From contig WBMV01007712.1 of NCBI GenBank assembly GCA_013396655.1, positions 1,744,041 to 1,808,040 on the forward strand: a stretch of 64,000 nucleotides of DNA, written 5' to 3'. This stretch comes from Campylorhamphus procurvoides. Its lineage: Eukaryota > Chordata > Aves > Passeriformes > Dendrocolaptidae. The translations under genes were made by a program, and so were the position numbers. Positions 49,958 to 63,795 of this stretch are shown piece after piece. The first letter of the stretch is position 1. Each line of letters starts with the position of its first letter. Under the pieces are notes generated by a model. That model worked only from the letters and a program-made list of their open reading frames with translations, was not told the DNA's origin and made no database searches.

Positions 49958-52539
49958 AGGTTTGTCCATGAAATTCTCAAAGATCACACACAGTGAGTGG
50001 CAGCAGACTGTGCTGAACTTTGGGAGACCTCCTTGCAAAAGCACACGGTTTGGGCCCCTGTTCTCATGTTTGTGAGGTGCTAAAAGCAGAAGAGAGAGGA
50101 TGTGCTCAGCCAGTAAAGAGTGAGAGAGGTGTCTTCCAGTTCAGAGAGGGAGTGCACTGGGTGGACCACAGATATTCTGACCTTTCCTCCTAGAATATGA
50201 ATTAGTTTATGACTATAAACTACATGACTGGAGTGATGGAAATGGGCCAGAAGGTTTAAATCAGATCCCAGTGCAAAATACTGCTTCTCAGAGCAAGTGT
50301 GGTGACTGGAATGTGGGAAATATTAAACAGATTTGGATCTCATCTATGCCAACAAAAACCTGGCTTTCTGTACTGATTCCCTCTGCATGCAATTTGCTCT
50401 CAGTATGAACCCTCCTTGCACCTCAAGTTAACACACTCAGTGAGGGAGACAGGAGAATCCTACATGGTACTAAAGGGTGTAGAATACTCCAGCAAACCAG
50501 AGTGCGCCTTTACACACTGTCCAATCCCCTCCTCTCTCCTTCCTCTTCAATCCAGGCAGCTTTCAAAGAATTTTGAAATAATTAAAGTCTGTAAAAACAT
50601 ATGTCAAGGCACCCAAGATGAAGAAGCATGAAAATGTATTTGAAAAATGCCTGCTTATTTGGCAGACCTGTTGAAAACCTGTTATCATAATTAGAGTTGC
50701 TAAGGAGCTTTATAACTGGTTTTCACATAGGATGGTCATAATATTTGAAAAATAGCAAAATTCCTGGATGCTTTTTGAGATCTGACATGAAATGATGGGA
50801 AACACAATACCTCCATCATTTAAGCATGCTGTGGAACAGAAGGCAGCATCAACACAAAGCCAAATAAAAAAAATTAAAAAAAGGAATTTTCAATTAATAT
50901 AATCCTCAAAAAACTGCATAGGACAAACATAAATACATCCTTTGAATAAAATGACAATATTTTTTCTATCCTCGGATTTGCCAGCTCATTCTAAAATATT
51001 TTAGTAATGTCCATGAATGATTATGAAGGTTGTCTTAGATGGTTACCCGTTGCCCTGAAGAAAATATTTATGACCTGAATAGATTAATTATATTCTCCTC
51101 TTAAATATCATTCCTTCAGGACTAGTTATTGTTGAGTGTAAATGTGCCACTTTATATGCAAATAAAATGGACTGAGAGTGGAATAAGAACTTCAGCATAT
51201 ATCTACTGACAAATCATCTTATTATGTTTTATATTAGCAGATGGAACATCTTGTGGTATGAAATGTTAATCGACTGCAACAGGATGTGGTACTTGTTTCC
51301 TTGTTTCTAGAAAATCTTAGTCAAACTTTCAATTATTTTCTCTGAGTCACCTTTGTTTCATTTGAAAAGGTTTTTAATTGCATAGTAGGAAAAGGGTGTA
51401 TAATGAATGCAAGAAAAATACCTAAACCTCATTAATACCTAATATTAGTAAACCAATTTAATCGAATAAATTTAAAATAGAAGTTAATGTAATCTTGAAC
51501 GCTCTATTAAAGTGGGTTCAAAACAACTCATTCATATTAGTGCAAGTGAAGGAACTCAAAACCCAGAGAATCCTGGGATAAACCTTGCTTACAGTTAGCA
51601 GAGCTCATTGTTAGAAGGCCAAGGCTCTTCCACTTTAGTGTGCACACTTCTCTCACACAAACATTTAAATACACAGGACAAGAAGGAATCACAGGACATA
51701 CTTCTGTCCTTATCTCAGTCCTCAGTCTGAGTATTGACCACCATCTGGCTGCACTGGAGCAGACAATTGGGGGTAATTTTTAGATATTTTAAACAAAAAA
51801 AGTAGTTGCTTGCACCTGCATTTTCACTTCACCACCAGTCCAAGCAGCTCTTTTATTACCACCTGCCTGTAACATTTGTTTAGCTTGTTACTAATTTTTA
51901 TTGCAAAAGACACTTTGGAGTTTGCCAGGCTGTGACATTTGTTTCGGAGGTGCCCAAAGCAAGACCCCACTGCCTGCCTGCAACCAGGACAGTGAAGATA
52001 TTTACCAGCTCTTGGAAGACAAAACCTTTGGGTTTTTAATAAAGGAAAGATCCAGGAGAACTGAAGAGGAAAGGGTGATTTCTCTAGAAGGTGTAAGGGC
52101 AGAGATGTCTTGATTTGATTTTCACTTTGGAGTTTCACAAGCATGAAAATTATTCCAATTAGAAATTATCAGTTGCTCAAGGACAAGAAAAATGTGGATT
52201 AGGAATGATGATCAAAGTCTTGGTTTAGCTTTTCTCATCTATGAACAAAACTGAGAGACTTCAATAAGGCAAAATAGTGATGTGGAGGCATTAATGGGGT
52301 TATATACCAAAATCATCTCTGCTATCCCTTGTGATCTGCTATTTGAGGAAGAGAAACTTGAAATGAAGTTGCATAACATATTAAAAGTAAGAAGTTATCC
52401 ATTCCTATGGCTTAAATTTGTTCTGGACTGAAATAAATCTTTGAATTTAAATAAAGCACATAAGGTTAGCTGAATGAAAATGGTTGAATGAAAAATTATG
52501 GATTGGTTTAGGATATCTTATTCCCCAATACTTTTAGCC

Positions 52540-53010
52540 AAACTTTTAATCAATGTGATTATACCGGTTTTTATATGGCATTAGTCAAAATCAGCTATAG
52601 TCAAGCTGACTGGGTTCAGAAGATCCAGGTAAGATGTGGAGCTCTGGATCAGGCCATGATAATTAAATGAAAATCACCATCAGAATAATTTAATCATAGA
52701 TACATCTTGACACAGAATTATTGCCCTTGAACCATGAACTTAATTATTAAATCTGCTGCTGGGAATCCTCAAATACTATTGAAGTTGAAAATACTTAGGG
52801 CCCCTGAGATGCCCCCACTTCTGAGATGGACTCACTCCAACAATGGGATCATTGGGTTCATCAGCCCGGGAATACATAAGCAGAATATATAATCTATGTC
52901 TTGCATTTACACTGCTAATGTGTTCGCTAATGATACAGAATGAGTTCATCACAAGTGGCTTGGCTGTTAATTTAGGATGCTACACAAAGTACTATGAGCA
53001 TAGGAAAACA
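52540..53010. other. Candidate conserved non-coding element
   Basis: Repeat-free block with repeated homeodomain-like cores (GATAATTAAATG, GAATAATTTAATC, ACTTAATTATTAAATC) and surviving CpG (CAGCCCGGGAATAC, GTGTTCGCTAATG). The open frame at 52843-53106 is not recognised. Function is inferred from composition only. Confidence 0.3.
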
Positions 53011-53188
53011 GGAAAAACTGCATTAAGCGTAAAAAAAGAATTAAAAAAAATTGTTTTCCCATTCTCTCCTGAAATCCTTGTGCAGTTTTGCAAACAAAAG
53101 CTGTGAAAAAGTCCTTTCACCAGAAATCTGCCCATGTGGAAAGTATCTGCAATCTCAGAATTCTAAAGAACATATAGATTATAAACAG

Positions 53189-53214
53189 ATTGACTGACTG
53201 ATTGAATGATTGAT
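53189..53214. repeat. Degenerate (GATT/GACT)n tetranucleotide repeat
   Basis: Units GATT, GACT, GACT, GATT, GAAT, GATT, GATT in a row. A decayed tetranucleotide repeat. Confidence 0.8.
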
Positions 53215-55920
53215 TATTATAGATAAAGATGCATAAATAAGGATGACAAAAGTCCCCATAACATTTTTAAGATCCTTTTAATCAATCTGTCCAAACAGTC
53301 TGAAACAAAATTTGAAAAAAAAAAAACCCCAACCACCAAACCCTGCTGCATTTACCTCTTGCATGCCAATTTACAACTCAGGGATCATTTTATAGCTGTA
53401 ATAATCCTATGAAAGCGGGATAAAATTGCTGCTGGCATTCCTCAAACTGCTGTGGCACCATCAGGAACCTCTATATTATGAGGAGATATTTGAGCCCATC
53501 ATCTCCAATTTCCAGATAATATACTGACTTAATCACCACTCTCCAAATACAAAGTGGGCAATCTTTCTGTCTTTGTTCATTTTTTACATCCTAGAACAGC
53601 TCTGTTTCAGTCTTCTGCACACCTTCTACTCCCACACCTGTCTCATACTTATATAGTTGTTCTTTACAATTCCTGCCACGCTTATTTTTGTTGCTACATT
53701 GAAATCTCGTGCATAATCGTGTGAGGTTGCTATGGAGATTACGTGTGCTTTGTCATGATGAAAATCTATTGTGTTTGAGATAATTCTGCACGTTAATGAC
53801 CACTGAATCTTTCTTCTCTGCCCTGGGGATTAGGAGAAAATACCTGCCTGGATGTTCACAACTACAAACCAAACAGATCTTATGAACAGAAAAGTTTGTG
53901 GACTGCACAGAGGACAACAATGCTCCCTCTTTTAGGCACAGGGATATGCAATGGTGCAAGGTGATGGTGTCCCAAAATGCTGATGTCCATGTTTTGGAAG
54001 ATTGCAGCAGAGGTAGTTTTAAAATGTCTACAAAGTTAATTTTTTCCTTTGGTGAAAATGTCTCTAGTCAATGCTCATGATTTCCCATTAAGGAGATCTG
54101 GTGCAGTATAAATTCAAACTAGATATAATTGTGTGGACAGAACTTTGACAATTATGTAGACAGCCATGCTTTGAAACATTAGGTTCCCCATCCCTTGCTC
54201 TGTGTCCTTTTCAGAGCTGGGCAAGCTTACAGTGTGATTGATTACTGTGCATCAATCACAACCAATTCAGCCCATCCAGCTTGGGCTGAACAATAGCTGG
54301 AGGGGAACACACAGCTCTGAGCCAAGGTCATGGGTTAGCCCTTCCTCACCCCAGATAGCATCTTCCCTCCTTCCTCAGCCTGGGACTGTTGCAGAAAGCA
54401 TCTGTATTTGCATAGCAAGTGAACAGGAAAACAGAAATTTTTCCACCAAGGAAGATCCAACCAATGAAGTCACAGGGATTTGGTAGGAAAAGGCATTCCA
54501 TTTCAGGCAGAGGGGTTAGAGCACAAAACCAGCAAGTTTCTGGGAGCAAAGAAACTGCAATGAAAGGAGCTGTTTTAAGAAAGCCTGTTTGTGTGACAGC
54601 TCCAAAGTAAAATCTGAAGCCTCCAACAGTCCCAGACTCTCTGGGTCAGATCATCATTGTGTGGCTGCCATTAACTCAGTGAAGGTGTGATGTCCTTTGC
54701 CACCCTGGTACCACAGGATGGAAGGGAAGGGGCAAAAAGCATAGAGGCAGAAAAATAATGAGATCTTAAAAACCTTCAAAACATTCATCATCTTCTGCCA
54801 TTCTTTCATTCCTCATAAGTGACCCTCATCATTTTTGCTGCCGTCCTACAGATCACCTTGTAATTTTTACTTTTATGCAATTATTGAATGTTTGCTGGCT
54901 TAAGCATTTCTCAAATCAGCAGTAGTAGAAAAAACCCAAAACCATTAAGATGCAGCTTGTAACAGAAGGACAAACACACCCTGAGGTGTATGTATCTTTA
55001 TGCAGAACAACTGCTGGCTTCCCCACATCATCTTATATTAACCTGCTGCTCAGGACTGCTCTCTATGAGCACAGGAATACGTCTGAAATGGAGACTTTTT
55101 AATTAAAACCTGACTTTTCATAAAAAATATAACTGCTGCAGCCAAGTCTTTGGAAAAAAAAAATCCATATGACACCCTTTCACTCAGTGGTTTGCACTTC
55201 AGAGGCAATGGGACTTTGATTCTTTTGTATCTCCCATCCCCTGCACTGCACGCTTTCCACCCAGCCTGGCCTAGGTTTGCAGCACTTTGATTGCTGCCCC
55301 ACCATGCTCTGAAGGGGTAATCTGCTTCAAAAGCTGCATAAATTGATTGCCCTGACTTTGGTGACATTAAAAAAAAAAAAATTCAAGTTTGTTCTGGTGG
55401 TGCGTAATGTTGCCAGAACCCCCGAAGGAATTTACAGCCTCATTATGCATGACTGGGAACACATTATGCTATATACCAACGATGTTACAATGGTGTGGAA
55501 TAACAGAGCTTTTTTAGTATTTGAAAAGCTTTTCTACAGCACCTTTTGAAGGTAGTTGATAAAATACAGTCAGGTAAAGCCAATTACTGACTTTAACCAA
55601 GCTGTTATACTCTGCATTTTTAAGCACTTTTATTTTTTCTGATTAGAATGAACACAGGAGGCTGAAAGAGTTCTTTTAAAATAAGAGAAAACAGAAGGAT
55701 GTTGGTTAAAAATCAAACTGTGTGCCTTCCTTATACAGGTTTTGAAATGCTCCATACAAGAAAATTGTGCAATTGATAGAGTCCCAGATACATGCCAAAA
55801 ATGTTCTCCAAAAGAAAGGGTGAGTAGAGGTGATCTGGAAAGGGCTTTTAATCTGTGTGATAAATTGCCAAATGCCATTACATTTAACGAGTCCCATCAA
55901 TGCAATGCTGGAAAAGCAGA

Positions 55921-55936
55921 AATAAATAAATAAATA
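55921..55936. repeat. Tetranucleotide repeat (AATA)4
   Basis: Four AATA units within an A-rich stretch. Low-complexity intron sequence. Confidence 0.9.
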
Positions 55937-57605
55937 ACACCCCATAAAAAAGTAGTATAAACAATTACATGAATTAATAATAAGAATCCTATTAATGCAT
56001 GCATAATTTAGAGAAGTTAATGAAGCCAATTTAAAGTTTTACTAATGTATATTTGGTGCTCCAGAGTCTAATTTTCTAAAGAAGTCTTAATGCTCCTTTT
56101 TGCTATTTATTCCCTTGACCTGCCCTCCATTTAAAGAATGAGCTCTTCTGGAAAAAAGCATGAAATTTAATGGAAAATTGTATTTTCTGCAGGATTTTAG
56201 AACTGTATTGTGAATCTCTCATTCCTGTAGAATAGCCAGTGGCTTAAATAAACAAACCTACAAGAAGCACAGAGCCATCATTTACATCTGTAACAACTGA
56301 GAAACATGTCCATACAGCCCTCGGAAGCCTGGTAGAGGGATTTATTGTTTCCAGTACTCACATCCTATTACTGTCATTATGCTGGAATAAAAAACCCTGG
56401 AGGAAAAGCTTCATATTTGGCCAAACGTTAAAGGCATACTCAAAGGGGAACCATCATGTATATACATATCTTCAGGAGAAAATTTTTACACCTTATCACA
56501 TTCATATAGGCATAGAGACCCATCTTGATCTGCAATGAAGAAGTGGGGCTGTGAGTTAAAGTTCTCCTACACTTCTTTCTAAGTAGCAGATACTATTTGT
56601 GCATTCCCAAGAAATGATTCCTGGTCACTCAGTGGTTAAAAAAAATTAAAAGAGTAAGTTGTGAGCAGAAAATAAGAGTTATGAACAAGACACATCTATA
56701 CATGACTAGAAATAATGAAACCCAAGTTGTGAGTAGTTCTACAGTAGAGAAATGAGAAAAATGTGTTGTTTGGTATCGATATCTGTTTGCAGAAAATGTC
56801 TGTTGTAATTTTCAGGTACTGGCTGTGTCAAATCTACTTTTGCCCCAGCTCCAGAAATGCCTTCTGTAGACAGCAATCGTGAACTCCTGGGAGTCAGTGT
56901 AAGGATCAGTGTCTGGGGTGAAACCTTGATCTCTGCACAGCCCAATGTCTAAAGCTGCACTGGCCTCAGCAAGGTCACACTGTCATACCCCATCCTCACC
57001 TTCTGCAAACAAGATTAATTTGATCATAAGTTTCCCTATGAAAGTCATTTGGTGAAGTAGTTTCCAGGTTACAGTGAGGGACAGTCTCACCCACTGCTTT
57101 ACCCTGGGACACTGCCATTCAGGCTCCAAAGTTGTTCCACATCAAGTGAGGACAGAGAGGCAGACATCTCCAGGTTAAACCAGCAATCAGCAGGTAATGT
57201 GAGGACCTTGCAGGATCCCATTTGCCCTGTGGCTCTGTCTATAAATATCTCTGTAAAACTGGCTCTTTACAGCTGACACCCAGGCTGTCAGAAACCAGAG
57301 GTCTCACTTCAGCCCCAGCAGCCTTTTAGCAAAGGTCTGCACTAGGCAGGGTTGAGTCAGCCTGGGAAATGTTCCTGCACATCACCTTCAATCATCCTGG
57401 TATTTAAGGTATATTTATAACCTCAGTTTTTCACCTCATCCCTGAACAGGGGGATTCAGGTTTTTTGGGCCATCCTCTTGGCACATCTCACCAGGCAGCA
57501 CATTTGCAGGAGGTCACTTTTCTTTTAACCAATTTTGCCTGTGAAATGTTTGCATATGGCACAAGATTTTGTTAATTACCTTTTCTTAAGTAAAGTATGG
57601 TCTGG

Positions 57606-57636
57606 AAAAAAAAAAAAAAAGAAAAGAAAGAAAGAA
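57606..57636. repeat. A-rich / (GAAA)n low-complexity tract
   Basis: About fifteen A residues followed by GAAAAGAAAGAAAGAA. This could be a relic poly-A tail, but no retroposed sequence is recognisable on its left, so it is listed only as low complexity. Confidence 0.9.
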
Positions 57637-60600
57637 TGGAATTTTTGGTGCCAAAAATTTGCAATAGCTACGCTGGAAGGGTGCCAGAGCTGAGTGAAGA
57701 AGACAACATGCTACTCTGTAAGGGATTGGGCTTTGTGGTATGACTCTGCAGAAATGACATTTAAAAGCTTCTGGTGATGTCTGTTTTAAGTTACAGTGCA
57801 ACTGGCAGCGATGTTACCAGCTGACATCAATCACAGACCCACACTTAGCATGGCAAGAATTGACAAATATGTGAATTCTTTTAAAAACACAGAGCAATTA
57901 TACTGGTTGCTGATCTTTTCTCCTCCTCATACTCAATTATGTTTTGAAATTCTTATCTTTCATTCAGTAAGCATATTAGATGCCTTTGTTTTGCTGCGCA
58001 GCACATGGTAATTATTTACCTCTTATGAGAAAGTATTTAAGAAAATGTAAGATGTGAGAAATTGCTGATGACCATCCCATTTATGGCAAGGGCTGTATAT
58101 TTACATCTACATTTACACTTCCAGTGTCCAGCATTTCCAATTAGCTATGTTTGCAGAGGTTTTCAGCCAGATGAGAAGAGTTTATGTTGCATTTATGGCT
58201 TCATCTTACCTCAGTCTGAGCCAGGCTACAGCACTCTAATATTGTTTGAAGTCTCTAAAATGCTACTGATTGTCTGTATTCAACTCCAGTTCCCTTAAAA
58301 CTGAATATACCTTTTCAGAGTCACAACACGATTCACCTTGTTCATCTGCAAACCAGATATTAGAACTCTACATATCCTCTGAAGTATGAAATTTAATTCA
58401 AAAGTAGTCAGACCCATCCCAGCTCCTCTCCTTCCATTCAGCAATACTTTTCTCCTTCAGTTGCATGCGAAAGCATAAGCTCATTACGTGCTGTCCAACA
58501 CTCAGCAGAAGATTATCATGTATTAATTTTCAAACCTCATATTGCATTTCCTCCTTATGATAAAGTTTCTCAGAACAGAGAGCCACAAATTACTTTAGAG
58601 TGGCAATTTATAAAGAAGATTAGTCTGGCAAAGTGAATCGGAAGAGTTTGATTCTAATTATTTCCATAAATGAGCTTTATACAAAATTCTAATAGGAAAT
58701 TCCAATAATCAAGCAATTTGTGCCAAAATAAGCTCTAGTATTCTCCACCTACATTTATTCCATTAAGATCTATAGACACTGTGAATAAAACAAGAGTCCT
58801 AAAGTAGCAATGAACACTTATTTTATTACCTAATTTATGAAGTACACACATCATGTGCTTGCATTTTGATTCCATGTAATCGTGCCTTATACCTAAAGGA
58901 GTTCCCTCACATTAGGTGGACTGTGTTATGCATCTGTGATCAATTCCAAGCATTATTTCACAGCTCAGTGCTTTGAGCACAATAAGGAGAAGCTAAAGGC
59001 TTTGGCTATCATTTTGCATATACATTAAAGTTGACCTGGAAAATAGCACAGCTTTTAATAACATCTTGTAACTTTTGGTTTGCTCATGACAGAACAAACA
59101 TTCTGGGATGCACCATCTTTGCTCAGTATCAGCTTTCCAAGACTCAAAATCACAAGATGGGAGTGACAGCAAAGAGAACTGCACATGTCACACAGGCTCA
59201 GCCGGTGCCCTGAACCACACATGCACCCTACTTTCAAACGGACAGGCATTCACTACCTCTGTTTGTGTCTGAATTATGCAAAGTTCTAACACAGAAAACC
59301 AAAAATGAACATTTGAACCACATGCCTCATATATAGGCATGAGCATTGGTTTTTGAGGCCATCCTTTTTTGATCCTACAAACCATTTTGTACAGCTACAT
59401 TTACACCAAACAGGAAGATCTCTGGGAATGGCCACCCTGCCAAGACTGACATTTCCAAAACAGGGTTCATGTTGAAATGCCAGCTGCAGTGTGGCACCAA
59501 GCACCTGGTGATAGGCAGCTCTGTTGTCCTGGAGGTGACAGCCCTGCTAATTCCTGCCTGGCACTTCCCAGACGGGAGCATCTGAGGGCGCTGATCTCAT
59601 TGACCATAGCACATTAAATATTTTCTAACTAAACATGAAATTTTTGCAAGTCAGGACTGTATTCTTATTCTTAGATCAATGTCACCAGGAGAGAAAGTAT
59701 TTCCACAGTTCAGTCTTTTGGGTTAATTAAGAAAAATTAACAGATTACATCTATTATTCACTTACAAGGCTTAATATTTTTGTCTTCAGTGATGCAAGTC
59801 CAGATTGCTTCATCAAAGCAAGCAGAAAGAACAAAGGAAAAAAGAAGGAACTGCTGGGACTCGTTAGTATCCCCTATTCACATCCCACACATGCACATAT
59901 GTCCACTGGCAGGTAGGAATTGGAAATCATGGAAAACCACCCAACTGCAGCTTTTTCTTCCCTAAGCTGCAATCTAAATGGTCCCCCTCCACCAGCTCAT
60001 CCAAGAAACTTGGGGCATATAAAAAGAAATAATAAAGCATCTACTTTTCTTTCCCTTCTGATTCTACAGCAGAAATAGCTCCATTTACTGTGTGCCCATT
60101 TGTGTACTCAGCTGAGCCATCGGAGTAGGTTATATGTGGGATGAAATTACTGATGTAGGTCTAAAACTGAGGACACAAATCTGACCTTTATTCTGGAAAG
60201 AGCTGATATTACCTTTATTTTATATTATCTTTATTTTACATGAATTCTCAGGGGAAAAAAAATTGTATTACGCACAGTAATATGTAGCTTCTCTCCTCTT
60301 TGGGATGCAGCTGTTTGGAAGCTGCTTTGAAGGAAGAAGTGATATCAAAGGTAGCAGGAGCCAGTCAATCAATGGCTTTCAAAGATGAGGGGCTGAGACC
60401 TTGGACTAGTCTGTCTCTTCAAGAGAGAGTGAGACAGGGCACAGAGAGCCCGGACGATGCCCACAATGTCATACACTGCCCTGTGGGCTGGCACTCCACT
60501 GGTATATTTTTCAGTCTATTCAGCCTCATTGCTATATAGAATGTGCTCTAATAATCAGTGCTGTGACTCATGAATGTGTACATCGTGTAGGCCAGGTGTA

Positions 60601-60689
60601 TGTCCAAGGGCTTTGATGGCAACCTCTCAGCTGGTGGGGAGATGAAGATAAGAATGAGCTGCCAGAGAGCACTTCCCCCAAGTGCACAA

Positions 60690-61130
60690 AGCAGCTCCGC
60701 TCAGTGCAGTGCAATTAAAAGCAGAGGTCGTCGTGCTGCTGCAGAAAGCATCAATTGTGCATTCAGCAGCCCTCCAGCAGTGTCCCTTCACTCCTGCCAA
60801 GGCTCCCTCTGTGCCCCTCTGTGTGCTTGGCTTGCCATGCAGGAATGCAAGGCAGCTAACAAACAACGAATTTAAGGGCTAACGAAAGGCACTTTGTTGA
60901 ATGCTCCTTTTGGTATAAGTTCAACCTTGGTCAAATTTGCTCACACACAAAGCTGAAGGGCTAATAAACACACTGGAGAGGAGAAGAAAATTGTAGTGAC
61001 CTATAATATCAGGACACACAGAAACTTGCAATTATTCTGTGCTTTGGAGTGAATCAGCAGAGATAATTAGTGTAAAGGGGTGCCGAGGAAATTTTGATAG
61101 ATTACACAGATGTCTGGTGATATTGTCCTG
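60690..61130. other. Candidate conserved non-coding element
   Basis: Repeat-free block with a GCAATTAAAAGC core, GCATCAATTGTGCATTC, AACAAACAACGAATTTAAGG, TTCAACCTTGGTC (nuclear-receptor-like half sites) and GATAATTAGTG. Surviving CpGs at GGTCGTCGTGC and GGGTGCCGAGG. The open frames overlapping 60600-60882 on both strands are unrecognised and mutually overlapping, so they are not called genes. Confidence 0.3.
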
Positions 61131-61198
61131 ATATTCCACATAAGTGTGCCATAACTGTGTTGGCATTGCCAGGAACTGCTTTGTAGGATTTTAGGACA

Positions 61199-61232
61199 AA
61201 AAAAAAGAAAACAAAAAACCACCACAAAAAAC
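61199..61232. repeat. A-rich tract
   Basis: ACAAAAAAAAAGAAAACAAAA followed by CCACCACAAAAAA. Low complexity. Confidence 0.85.
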
Positions 61233-63761
61233 TTACAGGAAAAGGAGAAGAATATCAGTAGGACACTTCAACTTCTGCTGTTTGTAGATTTATGAAGGGG
61301 AAATAGCCCAAATTTGAGCTATTGATTTATTTTAATGCCACATGGCCACCATCACCATAACTGGTAGGTGCAATGTGTAATCCAAGCGTCTTTTAAAAAC
61401 CTGAAGGGGGCTGAAAAACAGAACCTTGCCCAGTACTGCCTGAAGGTAGGCAAGAACCTTACAAGAAGTTGAGGAGCTGAAAAATATTCACTTTCTGTAG
61501 TTCAAAGTTTGGGGATTTTTTATCATGGAGTTCTCTTGTAATACATCCAACTTTACACTGTCAAAAGAGTGTTAAATCTTGGTTTTCAGCAGGAATTCAA
61601 GAACTAGCTACTGACCGCTTATTTATTTAACCTTCATAGGAAAACGTGTAGGGCTGAAGCTTTTGCAGCTGTGCCTCCAAAGGTGCATCATTCATGAGTT
61701 TTCTGCATCTGACACTAGTACAGAGGGCATGGAGCATGGAGATAGTGAGAAAGGGACCAAGCTGATTGTAAAATTATTTCTCTCCATTTCATTGTGGATA
61801 CAGAGCAATAATATTCTTTCCCTTTCATATACTAAGTTTTTATAAGACTTTTTAGCAGCTCATCCACATTTTATTACTCTCTTCACTAACTCCGAGGAAA
61901 CATATTTTCTTTTAGAGAAAATTCACTGTAGATTAGGGTAGCTTGAAAGGTATGTGATGAAACCTAAAACCAGATTCAGTGCTGGACATTTTCCACTTCA
62001 TTTCAAATGAAAGCTGTGCCAAGCTCACAAATGTTCCTATAAAGAGAGCCAAGAAAGGTCAGGACAGTACAGCACCTGAGTTTTGTTTGTCACAAATAAC
62101 TAAAAACCCCAAGCTCAGCAAGCTTTTGTTCACACAAAAATCCAAGCAGCACCTGGACAAGAGCTCACAAAACCTCTGTTACAATTCTGATTTGTCTGCT
62201 TGCTTTCTCAGAGCATATTTTGGGGTGCAAAGGATGGCAGTGCCCTACACTGAAATGAGTTGGATAAAACCTGTACACAGCATTTTAGAAAAGTATTGAA
62301 TGGATATTCAGTGTACATTAATTCAGATTAAATAAGAAATATGAAAAGTCAGGAAAGCTACCATGCTTCTCTGGAGTTCACATCTTTTGTGCAGACTGCA
62401 ACACATTTTAGAAGATTCTTGTAGCTTTTGCTTAAGACAGGCCCCACTATGACAATTCATGTGAAGATCAGTGCAGTCTAATTTATTTACTCTAGAAAAT
62501 AATTAGTCAAGTCTGACTCGATAATACAGATTAGAGCTGTCTATGTGTGTTTAAAACATTGCTTGTAAAGGTGAAGAGATTACTTAGCGAGTGTCTATAA
62601 GATACCATCAGTAGAGTATATACTAGTACAGATACTCTGCTGATACTTGTCTATAATATGAGGAGAGAGAATCCATTCAGCATGGAGTAGATTATTTTTT
62701 GTACAAAACAGTCTAATTCTGGAACCTCTCATTATCCAGGTTAGAACAGATCAGTGAACAGATAAACATGGCTGGGAAAGGCAGATGTGCCTTTCTTTGC
62801 CTTTGCAAAGCCTGCCTGCTCTGCATCCTCAGATATACAGTTAAACTCCTTCTTGACTAAAGACAAGATTTTAAAGTTGGATTTATACATCTCTTGCTAT
62901 AATAAAAAATATGCTATAATGAATTAATATAGTAGTCCAGTAAATGCACATGTCAAAACAGTCTGTGTTACAAAAGAGTTCCTTCATCATTATCTAGATA
63001 AACCATCAAATGAAGATTTTTATATTTAATCTGAATCCCGTGGTATGTGTTTTCATTATTACAGTCACAAACTACTTGGTATTTAATTCCTTCACTGTGT
63101 GACTGAAGCACTGCCAGTGTCAGTGATGCACTGAGGATCCATGGCCACCCAACTAAAGCAACACATTCTACTGGTGAAACAATTTAAACATGTGACAGTG
63201 GGTACCTGGGTATCCAAACCCTCTGGCCTGACCAATCTGCAGCTACAAGAGCTGTGCTGAAGTAAAGGGCTGACACCCAGGAGACAGATGGGACACTTCC
63301 TCATTAGGTAACTTCTGAGTTATCACTTGTTCTTCGTATCAGAAAAACTGCAATTTATTGCTGGCTAAAAAAAATATTCAAACACTGCAAAGTACTTGAG
63401 AAGTATAATACAAGGTATGAAGAGAAATATAACAAGCACTAATTGTTCTTCTGTGTGGAATTTCTTTTATTTCTGAGGATGCACTCATATCGCGGCACCC
63501 TCCAATTTTGTTAGCTCAGACACAGGAGATTGCCATCCTGCATCTTCTTTTGTATTTGCAAAGACAGAGCAAACAGGGCCTTACAGTGAGGCCGTTGGCC
63601 TCAGCTAAGGTAAAAGCACTACCTAACCTGCTGATGACTTCCAAATTGAGGAAAAGCACACTGAAAACAGAAATTATGGTTGTCATCTTAGTCTGGTGCT
63701 CTTTGTGAACTTGACACCACCTAGAGTTTCATTTCACATACTTTTGAGCATTCTCTTCGTA

Positions 63762-63795
63762 GAAAAAAAAAACAAAAAAACAAAAAAGACAAACC
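63762..63795. repeat. A-rich tract
   Basis: About ten A residues, then CAAAAAAACAAAAAAGACAAAC. A simple A-rich repeat near the right edge of the window. Confidence 0.9.

Noticed and set aside
54266..54290. Hairpin with arms TTCAGCCCA and TGGGCTGAA
   Set aside because: Nine-base arms with a short loop are expected several times by chance in a window this long.
57606..57636. Possible poly-A tail of a processed pseudogene
   Set aside because: No gene-like sequence or target-site duplication could be recognised next to it; simple A-rich repeat is sufficient.
59580..59595. Possible CTCF-like core CTGAGGGCGCT
   Set aside because: Only part of the CTCF consensus is present; one weak match in 64 kb is not evidence of a site.
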